A program made the position numbers and the translations under genes. Below are positions 25,070-33,917 of a DNA stretch of 64,000 nt, piece after piece. The DNA is from Planctomycetota bacterium (GTDB taxonomy: Bacteria; Planctomycetota; Planctomycetia; Planctomycetales; Planctomycetaceae). Position 1 is the first letter of the stretch. Each line of letters begins with the position of its first letter. Where the stretch lies: the NCBI GenBank assembly GCA_018242525.1, contig JAFEBS010000056.1, positions 65,202-129,201 on the forward strand, given 5' to 3'. The notes beneath the pieces were generated by a model that was not told where the DNA came from, made no database searches, and worked only from the letters and a program-made list of their open reading frames with translations.

Positions 25070-28000
25070 TCAATCGGGAATCCGGTGGAGTGTAAAATGA
25101 CCGAGCGTCGGCCACAGGGTTCGTTGTGCTGTCGTGCCGATGTCACCGACAGAGATGTCGTAGACGAAACCGGTCTTGCGACCGTTGACGGTCAGTGAAA
25201 TGGTGCGACCATCGGCGTTGATGGCCACTGCTGTGACTTCGCCTGTATGATGTCCAGAATCGGGGGTCGCGTAGTCGCCCTTCCACACTCGAGTGTACCC
25301 CGAAATCTTATACTGGCCAGTCTGCGCTGCCAGGGTCGGGTCGACCTGGTGAAAGAATTCCAGGTCAAACCCCTGTCGAGTTGCCCGGATTTCGCGAATT
25401 CCATTGGGCAGCTTGCCATCCGGCACCAGCGTGATGATGTCACCCAGGTTCAAGCCACCGGCCCAGCCTCCGTCCTGCAACCCGCCGACAAACAGTTCGC
25501 CGGCCGGGCTGAGTCCGATGCACAGCGGGCCAAGGAAATTCGACGGATCACCGGGCGCGACCAGGCGGCTGAACGGATACACCGCCCCCTGGACGACATC
25601 GCCAACCGTCTGCAGGCTCATGCGAATCAACATGTGATTGTTGTGCTCACATCCCAGGAACTGGCCGGCAATGGGGGCCAGGGGCGCGTGGGATTCCGGA
25701 ATCCACACGATTCCGTTCACACTGCGTGTCCAGGGATGCGGAATCTGGATGGCCGGCAGATCCGCCGGGGCGTTCGGTTCCGATTCATGACGGCTGGGAA
25801 CTCCATAACGGTGGCCGACCTGAATGTAATCCAGCTCATTGAACGTGTTTTGCACGCCCTGTTGATCGGTACAGAACAGGCGATCCTGATCATCAACCGC
25901 CAGGCCGGTCGGGTACCGCAGCCCGCGGGCAATCGAATCGAGTTTGCCGGCCGGAGAAATCCGCAGGATGTCACCCCGCCACCGAGACTTGTTGATCGGC
26001 CGATTCTTGAAGGTGTAGTCGCTGCCAAGTCCGACGAACAGGTTGCCGGTCGAATCGCGAGCGATCCCGCAGGCCCAGTCGTGATAGTCGTCAGTGACGC
26101 CCCAGCCCGTTGCCAGCACTTTTCGTGACAGAACTTGACTACGGTCGTCGACTCCCAATTCCAGCAATTCCGGCTTGTGAGCGACGACGATTCGATGGGT
26201 CTTCCCGTCGTTGGCCGGAGGGAGTTCAATAACGCCGTACGGTGCGGCGAGCCCCTCTTCGAGTGTGACCAGGGATTCGGTCTGTCCGTTGTGGGCGGGT
26301 TCCACCTGGTACAGATGTCCCTTCAGCGAGGTGAACAGCAACCGCTGATGGTGATCCCAGGCAAATGCCGTCGGCATGATGGACCGAGTTAGTGGCAACC
26401 GTCGACCGACGAATCCGGGAACCGACGTAATCACGTCCGGGGGACTGATCGCCGGGGTCGCCGGATTCAGATGGGGCGGCTGCCACTTCAGAGTTGTGGA
26501 GTAATTGATGACGACGGATCGGTGATTCGTGGTCGAATCCGTCGCCATCAACACGGCTCGATCCGGCAGTCGGCTGTCGCGACCTTCCGCAAAGTTGCTG
26601 ACCTGAATTCGCGAATGATCAAACACGGTTTCCGGAGTTGCATTGCGGTACCAGGGCTCCAATCCGTCATCCGGCTGCACCGTGATCTGGCGCTTCCAGC
26701 CGTCGTCTGTCGGCCGAAAGCGTTCGACGACGTTTTTCAGGCGGTGTGTGACATCGTCCTTCGAATACGTCAGGTCGTAGTCGAGCGACACCATGCGGTC
26801 GGTCCGCATCTCTGAATTCAACCGGCTTTCGACGGTCCAGCCGGTTTCGGGCGCAATGATGGTTCGCGAGTTGCGTTCAATCAGCAGGATTTCAGGACGC
26901 TTGTCAAAGCCTGAGGCCAGGACGGTTCCTGCCAGGTCCCAGTACCAGCGTTTTCCCTCACACCGCTGGCGGGCAAAATCGCCGAGTGTCCAACCGCGGA
27001 CGCTGCAGGTGTCGAGATCAAACAGGACCGAATGACCACCCGGCAGTCCGAACGCGTAGGCGCGGGCGACCGTTTCCTCGGGCACCGCAGGTACGGTGAA
27101 GACATCGCGCACCACCTTGGGAAGGTCCTGGTCACCGATGGCGAACAGTTGTTCGACCACCGACGGGTTCGTGGGGGCCGTCAGATTTGGATCGTTCAGG
27201 GCCACCCAGATGGCGATCAGTTGCTGGTCGAGTTGCCCGGGGAGGATGAATTCATGCGCCCGCTGATAGTTGGGCATTTCAACACCGGGCATGACGCGCA
27301 GCGGAGCCCGAGTCCAGCGGAAGAAGTATTCGGTGCGCATCCGCTGGCCGATCAGATGCAGATTCGAGCCGCGCGTACCCAGCGCGGTGACCTTTGGGGT
27401 GTAATCCTTGACGGCATGGCAGGCGACACAACTGAAACCTTTGCCGCCGAGCAGTTCCCGCCCGGTGACGATCTGTTGAGGATGGCTGGCCAGATCATCA
27501 CCGGACGGCACCATTCCGCTCTTGGGGCCACCGTCGGGAATGCGATCGTGTCCCACCAGGAACTTCAGCAGCAGCGCTTGATCGCCGGGCGAATGCGCGA
27601 ATTTCGGCATCCGCACCCGCAGCCAGTTCAATCGGGGCGACTTCTGTTCGCCACGAATCGCCTCGGCCAGCCCCGCATCGTGCATCCGGTCCCCAACCGC
27701 GTTCAGACGCGGGGGAATCAACGTCATGTGCAGGCCGGCTAGGCTTTCATCCGCTCTGGCGACGGCGGCCGCGTGCCGGGAGATTCCCCGGACATCGTCG
27801 CGGTCATGACATCCCAGGCAGTTCTTGCGTTCCAGCAGGCGCCGACCAGACAGGGTGGTCGTACTGGAAATTGACGGCGTGAGTCCACCGCCAGATTGCA
27901 GCGACGCGACGAAGGCCTGGATTTCTTTCGAGGCGACCTGAGGAAACACCGGACGACCACTCGTTCGATCCGACGAATGCAGGCAGCTTCGATTCCAGTT

Positions 28001-29218
28001 CGGTTTGATGCTGGCCAGGGAAACAACCGGCTGCGACTTCAGCCCGGTTCCCGGAAGTTCGTGGCATTGGCCGCAGCGCGACGCTTCGATCAGACGAACC
28101 CCACGGGCCAGCGTCTGCGCGTCGGCAGCCAGAGGTTTTTCGCTGGTGATCAGTTTCGATGGAGACGACAGTGCCAGGACGATTTGAGCTCGTTCTTTGT
28201 CGCTCAATCCGAAGACCGGCATGCGATGTCGGGGATTCAATCGGGCCGGGTCTGTCAGCCAGGTATTCAACCAGTCGGCACTGCGCCGGGTGGAAAGTTC
28301 ATCGAGCGAGCCCCCGCCGTACGGAGTTGCTTCGCCGAGGGAATTCCAGGTGTGACAGGCCAGACACCCCAACGATCGAACCAGGGTCTGTCCCGCGGCC
28401 AGATCCTTCGCCCGTTCCGAGTCTTTCCCTTTCGGTGCCGGTTTCAATTCGGCCGGCGCAGACCGGGATAACAAAGTGGCCACGATCGCTTCCGCGTCGC
28501 TACGGTCGAACCCGAAATGGGGCATCCGCGAATTGGCCGGTGCCGGTGCGTCGTTGCCTGCCATCAGCTTTTCGACCAGCCATGCGTGGCGAGTGCCCGT
28601 GTCAACATGCTTCAACGACGGGGCGGGCAGGGACGATTCGGCCTGCTGCGAATCGACGTGGCAACTGGCACAGCGAAACGCATCGAATTGGATCCGCCCC
28701 CGTTCCACGGCATTCAGGTCAGGGGCGGCTTGGGGCTGGAACAATGCATGATACGGGACCGGCTCCAGCGGAAATTCGTTTGAGGACCAGTACAGTTTCA
28801 ACTGGGCCGCCTCGGCCGACTTCGCAAACGACAGATCGAATGGCTGTTCTCCAAACGTCAGCGGCATTACAGGACCGCTGATCCATTGGGGCGTGGCTGC
28901 ATTCCCTTCCAGCACCGTCTGACCATTCAGCTTCAGCAGGACTTTTCCCTGGACAAACGCGTGAAACTGGAATCTGTCGGCACTGCGAAGCAACAGGCTG
29001 CCGGTCCAATTCGCTGTAAATGAACCGGAGGGCAATCGTTCATCGGGGGCGTTCTCGCCCCATTGAAATTCGATGTCGGGATCTACCCGCTCGACAACGG
29101 CCTGCTTCACCTGGTACCGGCCACGCAGGCCAGGTGGCTGTTCGTCGTCGTCCTCTTGCGCGCCGATGCGGATTACCCCGACGAACAGGAACAGGCAAGC
29201 GAGGAAGGCACGCAACAT
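25070..29218 (-). CDS. Giant secreted PA14/multihaem cytochrome c/PQQ-dehydrogenase-like protein
   Basis: I use the ATG at 29218 because the product then begins with a signal peptide, MLRAFLACLFLFVGVIRIGA. The upstream extension is inside a repeat. The 1382-residue protein has a PA14-like sugar-binding domain (about 30-145; NWTGSLLLRSADRFQFHAFV). It is followed by cytochrome c modules with five CxxCH haem sites: CASCH, CLACH, CGQCH, CLGCH and CVACH. A C-terminal six-bladed propeller resembles sugar/sorbosone dehydrogenases (ITSVPGFVGRRLPLTRSIMP, RYPTGLAVDDQDRLFCTDQQ, WRGDILRISPAGKLDSIARG). Such PVC-group proteins are thought to oxidise sugars or polymers and pass electrons through c-haems. 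It heads a two-gene unit with the SDR. Confidence 0.88.
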   Translation of the reverse strand: MLRAFLACLFLFVGVIRIGAQEDDDEQPPGLRGRYQVKQAVVERVDPDIEFQWGENAPDERLPSGSFTANWTGSLLLRSADRFQFHAFVQGKVLLKLNGQTVLEGNAATPQWISGPVMPLTFGEQPFDLSFAKSAEAAQLKLYWSSNEFPLEPVPYHALFQPQAAPDLNAVERGRIQFDAFRCASCHVDSQQAESSLPAPSLKHVDTGTRHAWLVEKLMAGNDAPAPANSRMPHFGFDRSDAEAIVATLLSRSAPAELKPAPKGKDSERAKDLAAGQTLVRSLGCLACHTWNSLGEATPYGGGSLDELSTRRSADWLNTWLTDPARLNPRHRMPVFGLSDKERAQIVLALSSPSKLITSEKPLAADAQTLARGVRLIEASRCGQCHELPGTGLKSQPVVSLASIKPNWNRSCLHSSDRTSGRPVFPQVASKEIQAFVASLQSGGGLTPSISSTTTLSGRRLLERKNCLGCHDRDDVRGISRHAAAVARADESLAGLHMTLIPPRLNAVGDRMHDAGLAEAIRGEQKSPRLNWLRVRMPKFAHSPGDQALLLKFLVGHDRIPDGGPKSGMVPSGDDLASHPQQIVTGRELLGGKGFSCVACHAVKDYTPKVTALGTRGSNLHLIGQRMRTEYFFRWTRAPLRVMPGVEMPNYQRAHEFILPGQLDQQLIAIWVALNDPNLTAPTNPSVVEQLFAIGDQDLPKVVRDVFTVPAVPEETVARAYAFGLPGGHSVLFDLDTCSVRGWTLGDFARQRCEGKRWYWDLAGTVLASGFDKRPEILLIERNSRTIIAPETGWTVESRLNSEMRTDRMVSLDYDLTYSKDDVTHRLKNVVERFRPTDDGWKRQITVQPDDGLEPWYRNATPETVFDHSRIQVSNFAEGRDSRLPDRAVLMATDSTTNHRSVVINYSTTLKWQPPHLNPATPAISPPDVITSVPGFVGRRLPLTRSIMPTAFAWDHHQRLLFTSLKGHLYQVEPAHNGQTESLVTLEEGLAAPYGVIELPPANDGKTHRIVVAHKPELLELGVDDRSQVLSRKVLATGWGVTDDYHDWACGIARDSTGNLFVGLGSDYTFKNRPINKSRWRGDILRISPAGKLDSIARGLRYPTGLAVDDQDRLFCTDQQGVQNTFNELDYIQVGHRYGVPSRHESEPNAPADLPAIQIPHPWTRSVNGIVWIPESHAPLAPIAGQFLGCEHNNHMLIRMSLQTVGDVVQGAVYPFSRLVAPGDPSNFLGPLCIGLSPAGELFVGGLQDGGWAGGLNLGDIITLVPDGKLPNGIREIRATRQGFDLEFFHQVDPTLAAQTGQYKISGYTRVWKGDYATPDSGHHTGEVTAVAINADGRTISLTVNGRKTGFVYDISVGDIGTTAQRTLWPTLGHFTLHRIPD

Positions 29219-29283
29219 CGTCGAATCCTCGAACAAGAAAGCCCGGACTGATGTCAGCCGGGCCAGTTTTGCGGAAGGTCTAA

Positions 29284-29365
29284 CCACACTAGCCCGACGC
29301 GCGAGCGAGGGATACTGAAGTTGGACACACAATGTCCCTCGCTCGTGCGTCGGGCTAGTGTTGCT
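29284..29365. repeat. Dispersed repeat family A (complete inverted pair)
   Basis: The arms ACTAGCCCGACGCGCGAGCG and, about 25 bases later, its complement CGCTCGTGCGTCGGGCTAGT form a long hairpin between the two minus-strand genes at 29218 and 29371. It could attenuate transcription between the SMP-30 gene and the cytochrome gene. The same unit occurs in at least three other places in this window. Confidence 0.8.
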
Positions 29366-29370
29366 GCAAA

Positions 29371-30870
29371 CTAAATCTCGTACTCCTTTTCGTCCTTGGC
29401 CACGGCTCCGAACGATGTCCGGAATGCCTCGGCCGCTGCATTGACCGCTTTTTCGGTTCCCGTCAGGCGAATGAAGTAGTTGGCCTTGTCCTTGACCGTC
29501 AATACGACGCTCAGCGACCTGTGGTTCGGGCGTGCTTCCTTCTTGCCGGGGGCGAACGGGCCGCCCGATGAGAACATGTAGGTTCCCGTGACGTCGTGCA
29601 GCACGTACTTCCCCTGCGGGGATTCGCCCGAGGTGATCTTTACCTTGCGTCCCTCGCTGGAGAACTGGTCGGTCCAGCGTTTCAAGTTGGCATCCACGCC
29701 ACCGCCGCCGCCGGGAAATGACGAAATGACCAGTTCGGTCGGATATTCATCCCCTTCGGCTGCCGGAATCAGGAACTGAGCCAGACGCAACTTGTTGGCG
29801 GGAGGCTGCTGCTTCCAAGTCGCGGGAACCGTCAGCTTGATGTCTTCGATCGTGACAACCTTTGGCTTCTCAGCGTCCTTGTCGCCCTGGCTCAAACGTG
29901 CCGGGCCGCGGAAAGATCGGTCCTGGCGGCTGAGTTGTGGTGCGGGCTTGGGGCCGTGGGCGACCAGCGGAGCACCGGCCGCATTCATGTGCAGTGAATA
30001 CAGACTGGTCCGCGCCGTGATGTACAAAGTCTTGTTGTCCGGGCCGCCGAATGTGCAGTTGGCCGGCTGTTCCGGGACGGGAATCCGGCCGACCAGACTG
30101 CCATCAGACTTCAAGACCACCACGCTCTTGTATGTAGCGTAGATGTGGCCGTGAGAATCCAGGGCCATCCCGTCGGGTCCGCCTCCATCCAGCGCTGCAT
30201 CACCAGTGTAGATCAACGTTCCCTCGCCCAGTTTCCCGGCGTCGGTGATGGGGTAGCTCCACAGTTCGCGTTTGTTGGGTTCGGCGACGAACAACGTTTT
30301 GTGGTCGCTGGAGACGAGGACTCCGTTGGGACGTTCGCGTCCGTCGATGACGCGGGTCGTTTTCCCGGCTGCGTTGATGTAGTAGACACCCATGCAGGGC
30401 TGATCAATCTTCGAGTCCTGACCGTAGCGGGGGTCGGTGAAGTACAAGCCGCCGTGACCATCCAGCGCCAGATCGTTGGGGCTGTTCAACGGCTGGCCGT
30501 CATAGGTTTCGCACAACGGTTCGATCTTGCCATCCTGAGTCCCCATCTTGACGACGCGGCGGGCTCCCCCCTGGCAGGCATACAGGTTTCCGGCGGCGTC
30601 GAACACCAGGCCATTGGCGGCTCCAGACGGCTTCAGAAAATCGCTGACGGTGCCGTCCGCATCGACACGGACGATGCGGGAATTGGGGATGTCGCTGAAC
30701 AACAGGAATCCCTTGGGCGAATACGCCGGGCCCTCGGTGAATTTGCAGTCTCCCGTCACCTTTTTTACTTCGGCACCGGGGGCAATCAGATCGGACAGTT
30801 CGTCAGCGGACAGAGTCCGGACGGCAGCGAACGCCAGGAACGCAGCCAGGGAACAGGTCAAGTAGCGCAT
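29371..30870 (-). CDS. Secreted SMP-30/gluconolactonase-like protein with C-terminal extra domain
   Basis: The ATG at 30870 gives a signal peptide (MRYLTCSLAAFLAFAAVRTL, SADEL). Of 499 residues, about 25-330 form an SMP-30/gluconolactonase propeller (DCKFTEGPAYSPKGFLLFSD, NGLVFDAAGNLYACQGGARR, NSPNDLALDGHGGLYFTDPR, RPNGVLVSSDHKTLFVAEPN, GGGPDGMALDSHGHIYAT), including the EGP, ND and DG metal-ligand positions. Residues about 350-495 form a separate domain (KLTVPATWKQQPPANKLRLA, ISSFPGGGGGVDANLKRWTD) similar to secreted lipoprotein-like domains of planctomycetes. It probably hydrolyses lactones in the periplasm. The upstream gene is the divergent ArsR repressor. Confidence 0.85.
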   Translation of the reverse strand: MRYLTCSLAAFLAFAAVRTLSADELSDLIAPGAEVKKVTGDCKFTEGPAYSPKGFLLFSDIPNSRIVRVDADGTVSDFLKPSGAANGLVFDAAGNLYACQGGARRVVKMGTQDGKIEPLCETYDGQPLNSPNDLALDGHGGLYFTDPRYGQDSKIDQPCMGVYYINAAGKTTRVIDGRERPNGVLVSSDHKTLFVAEPNKRELWSYPITDAGKLGEGTLIYTGDAALDGGGPDGMALDSHGHIYATYKSVVVLKSDGSLVGRIPVPEQPANCTFGGPDNKTLYITARTSLYSLHMNAAGAPLVAHGPKPAPQLSRQDRSFRGPARLSQGDKDAEKPKVVTIEDIKLTVPATWKQQPPANKLRLAQFLIPAAEGDEYPTELVISSFPGGGGGVDANLKRWTDQFSSEGRKVKITSGESPQGKYVLHDVTGTYMFSSGGPFAPGKKEARPNHRSLSVVLTVKDKANYFIRLTGTEKAVNAAAEAFRTSFGAVAKDEKEYEI

Positions 30871-31010
30871 CAAGCGATCTCCTTGGAGGGAATCGACGGA
30901 TTTGTTGAGATGGCTGCGAATTCTCCGCCAGTCTGCCACAATTTGCAAACGCCAAGCCGGAAACCGGATTCCTGTGAATTCGCCGGATTTACTCATTGAC
31001 AGTTCGGAAG

Positions 31011-31030
31011 ATTCCGATATATTTGAGCAT
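31011..31030. promoter_or_regulatory. Operator-like site for the ArsR-family repressor (copy 1)
   Basis: ATTCCGATATATTTGAGCAT lies just before the ribosome binding site of the ArsR gene and is repeated with one gap as TTTCCGATATTTCAGCATT before the rhodanese gene (31395-31413). The AT-rich ATAT core surrounded by GC-rich DNA fits sites of BigR/SqrR-type repressors. It may autoregulate arsR and the divergent SMP-30 gene. Confidence 0.6.
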
Positions 31031-31045
31031 GTGAGGAACGGAGCA

Positions 31046-31357
31046 ATGAGCACAGCATCACGACTGACGGATCTGACGGCCCTGGGGCAGGCGGCCGAGT
31101 GCCTGCGGGTGCTGGCGCATCCCCATCGGCTGCGGATGATTCAGATGCTGCTCGCAGGGAACTACACCGTGGGAGAACTGGCCGAAGCGTGTGAATTGCC
31201 CACGGCGATGGCTTCAGACCATCTGCGGCTGATGCAACGTTGCGGTTTTCTGGCCAGTGAAAAGGATGGTCGCAAAGTGTATTACCGCGTGATCGAACCT
31301 CATTTGAAGAACATCATGCAATGCATCGAAGACCGGTTCGATGCTCCTGTGAAATGA
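31046..31357 (+). CDS. ArsR/SmtB-family repressor of the sulfur module (BigR/SqrR-like by context)
   Basis: The ATG at 31046 is chosen for its AGGAACGGAG ribosome binding site and typical length (103 residues). The winged helix spans ECLRVLAHPHRLRMIQMLLA, YTVGELAEACELPTAMASDH and LRLMQRCGFLASEKDGRKVY. It has four cysteines (19, 49, 66, 93). The family members SqrR and BigR sense persulfides through a cysteine pair in the second and last helices, which would match Cys49 and Cys93 here; that is inference. No metal-binding ELCV motif is present. It precedes the rhodanese/SQR genes on the same strand. Confidence 0.88.
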   Translation: MSTASRLTDLTALGQAAECLRVLAHPHRLRMIQMLLAGNYTVGELAEACELPTAMASDHLRLMQRCGFLASEKDGRKVYYRVIEPHLKNIMQCIEDRFDAPVK

Positions 31358-31394
31358 CGAGCCCCTCCGTTTTTTTGGCCACATAGTTCGACTG

Positions 31395-31413
31395 TTTCCG
31401 ATATTTCAGCATT
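31395..31413. promoter_or_regulatory. Operator-like site (copy 2) before the rhodanese gene
   Basis: TTTCCGATATTTCAGCATT lies 32 bases before the rhodanese ATG and shares its core with the site upstream of the ArsR gene. Two copies at the two transcription entries support binding by the ArsR-family protein between them. Confidence 0.6.
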
Positions 31414-31444
31414 TTGCCAGCCCTCCCCGAATCAGGAATCGATC

Positions 31445-32026
31445 ATGAGCTTGACCACCATTTCCCCAAAACAACTGTTTGAACTCGTTCAATCCGGTAC
31501 GAAGATCGATTTGATCGACGTACGGACGCCGGTCGAGTTTCGCGAGGTGCATGTGAGCTTCGCTCGCAATGTTCCGCTGGACCAATTGGATTGTGCCAAG
31601 GTTAGTGCGGGCCGGACTGAATCGGGGCCTCCACTGTATGTCATCTGCCGGTCCGGCAGCCGCGGCCAGCAGGCCTGTCAGAAGATTCAGGCCGCTGGCT
31701 GCGCGAACGTGGTGAATGTGGAAGGCGGGACCCTGGCATGGGACCAGGCGGGACTGCCAGTTCTTCGCGGCAAGAAGGCGATGTCGCTGGAACGGCAGGT
31801 TCGGATTGCGGCGGGTCTGATGGTCCTGGCCGGCGTGGGTCTCTCGTTCGTCCACCCGTACTTCATCGGATTGTCCGCGTTTGTGGGAGCCGGACTCGTC
31901 TTCGCCGGGGTGACCGACACCTGCGGGATGGGAATGATTCTCGCCCGGATGCCCTGGAATCAGGTGCCCAGGCCAGCGAGCGATCCCGCGAGTGCGTCGC
32001 AGACTTCGGCTCAATGCAGCAGTTGA
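31445..32026 (+). CDS. Rhodanese domain fused to DUF2892 membrane domain
   Basis: The 193-residue protein has an N-terminal rhodanese domain (LIDVRTPVEFREVHVSFARN) with the persulfide-forming Cys68 in the loop ICRSGSRG. It is followed by a DUF2892 segment with two membrane helices (RIAAGLMVLAGVGLSFVHPY, FVGAGLVFAGVTDTCGMGMI). Rhodaneses transfer sulfane sulfur; the membrane part would hold the domain at the cytoplasmic face near the TauE permease and sulfide:quinone oxidoreductase encoded downstream. It is first in the sulfide operon, behind an operator-like site. Confidence 0.92.
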   Translation: MSLTTISPKQLFELVQSGTKIDLIDVRTPVEFREVHVSFARNVPLDQLDCAKVSAGRTESGPPLYVICRSGSRGQQACQKIQAAGCANVVNVEGGTLAWDQAGLPVLRGKKAMSLERQVRIAAGLMVLAGVGLSFVHPYFIGLSAFVGAGLVFAGVTDTCGMGMILARMPWNQVPRPASDPASASQTSAQCSS

Positions 32027-32098
32027 GCCCGAATTCTGCGGGCCACCGTCTGTGCTTTCAAACCTTGTCCAACACCGCAACGAATCGGAAATGACATT

Positions 32099-33535
32099 AT
32101 GATCCTCAAGCAATACTACCTTGGCTGCCTGGCACACGCGTCCTATCTGATTGCCGACCAACGGACGGGTCAGGCGGTCGTGGTCGATCCCCAGCGCGAC
32201 ATCGACCAATACCTGGAGGATGCCCGGTCGGGGGGCTACACCATCAAGTACGTCGTGCTGACCCATTTTCACGCCGACTTCCTGGCGGGACACATCGAAC
32301 TGCGAAATCGGGTGGGGGCACGCATCGTGATGGGAGCGCGGGCCCAGGCGGAATTCGACGTACTCGCGGTCACTGACGGGGATGAACTGGATTTGGGTGA
32401 CGTGCGCCTGCAGATCCTGGAAACTCCGGGACACACCCCCGAAGGGATTTCGCTGCTGGTCTTCGACCGCACCCGCAGTGACACCATCCCTCAGGCGGTC
32501 CTGACGGGTGACACCCTGTTCATCGGCGATGTCGGTCGCCCCGACCTGCTGGCGTCGATTGGTGTCACGGCGGATGAACTGGCCGAAATGCTCTATCACT
32601 CGTTGCACAAACTGCGGGCACTGCCAGACAGCACGCTCGTCTATCCGGCCCACGGAGCGGGATCGATGTGCGGCAAGAACCTGAGCACAGAGACCGTCTC
32701 GACGATCGGCGAACAGAAGCGGTTCAACTATGCCCTGCAGCCGATGGACCTGGACGAATTCAAACGTCTCGTCACCAGCGAACAGCCGGAAGCTCCCGAT
32801 TACTTTGTCTACGACGCCATTAAGAACCGCCAGGAACGCGCCGGTCTGGATGCGACCCTGCAATCGTCCCTGAAGGAACTCCGCCTGGACGAAGTCGAGC
32901 AGTTCAAGCAACAGGGAGCGCAACTGGTGGATGTTCGCGAGGCAATCGACTTTGAAGGAGCCCACCTGGCCGGGTCAATTAACATTGGTTTGACGGGGAA
33001 ATACGCGACGTGGTGCGGGTCCATACTGAATCACGATCAGCCCATCGTGGTGATTGCCGAGTCAGGCAGCGAAACCGAGGCTGTGATGCGTTTGGGCCGC
33101 ATCGGTTTTGACAACGTGGCTGGATTCCTGGAAGGGGGCATGACGGCCCTCGAACACCACCCCGAATCGATCCGGACAATTCCGCGCATCACCGCGGCTG
33201 CGCTGGCGGAGCAACTGACCGAAGTGGCCGCTCCGTTTGTCTTGGATGTCCGGTCTGCCAAAGAATGGAATTCCGGTCATCTGGAATGCAGCCACAACAT
33301 CCCGTTGACTCATCTCCGGGAACGCATGGAGGAAATTCCTGTAGACCGCCCGATCGTTGTTCACTGTGAAGGAGGCTATCGATCGGCCATCGGCACCAGC
33401 CTGCTGGCCGAAGCGGGCCGAACCAACGTCAGTGATCTCGTTGGCGGCATGAAAGCGTGGGTCGCGTCGAAGTTGCCCACAACATCGGACGGCGTCAAGA
33501 CAACCACCCCCTGTGCCGCAGCGTGTTCCCAATGA
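32099..33535 (+). CDS. Metallo-beta-lactamase (persulfide dioxygenase-like) protein with two rhodanese domains
   Basis: The 478-residue protein starts with an ETHE1/glyoxalase II-type metallo-hydrolase domain: the ligand motif THFHADFLAGH, ETPGHTPEGI, LTGDTLFIGDVGRPDL and YPAHGAGSMCG. These enzymes oxidise persulfides to sulfite using a mononuclear iron. Two rhodanese domains follow. The first (VDVREAIDFEGAHLAGSINI) has AESGSE at the active loop and lacks Cys, so it is probably structural. The second (LDVRSAKEWNSGHLECSHNI) has HCEGGYRS with the catalytic Cys. The order fits rhodanese-coupled persulfide oxidation downstream of SQR. The gene is 73 bases after the rhodanese-DUF2892 gene. Confidence 0.92.
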   Translation: MILKQYYLGCLAHASYLIADQRTGQAVVVDPQRDIDQYLEDARSGGYTIKYVVLTHFHADFLAGHIELRNRVGARIVMGARAQAEFDVLAVTDGDELDLGDVRLQILETPGHTPEGISLLVFDRTRSDTIPQAVLTGDTLFIGDVGRPDLLASIGVTADELAEMLYHSLHKLRALPDSTLVYPAHGAGSMCGKNLSTETVSTIGEQKRFNYALQPMDLDEFKRLVTSEQPEAPDYFVYDAIKNRQERAGLDATLQSSLKELRLDEVEQFKQQGAQLVDVREAIDFEGAHLAGSINIGLTGKYATWCGSILNHDQPIVVIAESGSETEAVMRLGRIGFDNVAGFLEGGMTALEHHPESIRTIPRITAAALAEQLTEVAAPFVLDVRSAKEWNSGHLECSHNIPLTHLRERMEEIPVDRPIVVHCEGGYRSAIGTSLLAEAGRTNVSDLVGGMKAWVASKLPTTSDGVKTTTPCAAACSQ

Positions 33536-33567
33536 CGGACGCAACCACTTCACCAAGGAGTCCCATC

Positions 33568-33759
33568 ATGTACGACGTCCTGTTTTTTGTCGCGATTTTC
33601 GCGGGCTGGATCGCCCTGAATGCCTGGGTTCTTCCGTATTTCGGCATTCAAACCTGCATGAGCGGAGCATGCCGTGTCCCTCACAAGAGCGAACGTCATT
33701 CGGATCCGAACCAGCATCTCCCACAGAGTCCCGCGGTTCCAGAATCAAAGTCCCGCTAA
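33568..33759 (+). CDS. Small membrane protein with a CxxxxC motif in the sulfide operon
   Basis: The ATG at 33568 follows an AAGGAG ribosome binding site, giving 63 residues. A single N-terminal membrane helix (DVLFFVAIFAGWIALNAWVL) is followed by YFGIQTCMSGACRVP and a short polar tail. The two cysteines, five residues apart, could bind metal or sulfur. Small proteins of this shape occur beside rhodanese and TauE genes in planctomycetes. It lies 32 bases after the MBL gene. The function is unknown. Confidence 0.7.
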   Translation: MYDVLFFVAIFAGWIALNAWVLPYFGIQTCMSGACRVPHKSERHSDPNQHLPQSPAVPESKSR

Positions 33760-33802
33760 TGAGGCCAGTGCCCCGAACCCAATTCGAGCGGAAGCCTCGA
33801 AA

Positions 33803-33884
33803 CATTAGCCCGACGCGCCAGCGAGGGATGGTCAAGTCGGGCGCGCATCAACGAATCGCTCGCTCGGGCGTCGGGTTGGTTCCT
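33803..33884. repeat. Dispersed repeat family A (inverted pair, diverged)
   Basis: The arms TTAGCCCGACGCGCCAGCGA and CGCTCGCTCGGGCGTCGGGT lie between the small membrane protein and the TauE/SafE gene inside the sulfide operon. The pair could form a hairpin that partly separates the two halves of the operon. Confidence 0.75.
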
Positions 33885-33917
33885 CAGGTTGGTTCATGAA
33901 TTGTTGGAGTCACAGCC

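Noticed and set aside
31406..32965. Minus-strand open frame of 519 codons opposite the rhodanese and MBL genes
   Set aside because: Shadow of two well-recognised plus-strand genes.
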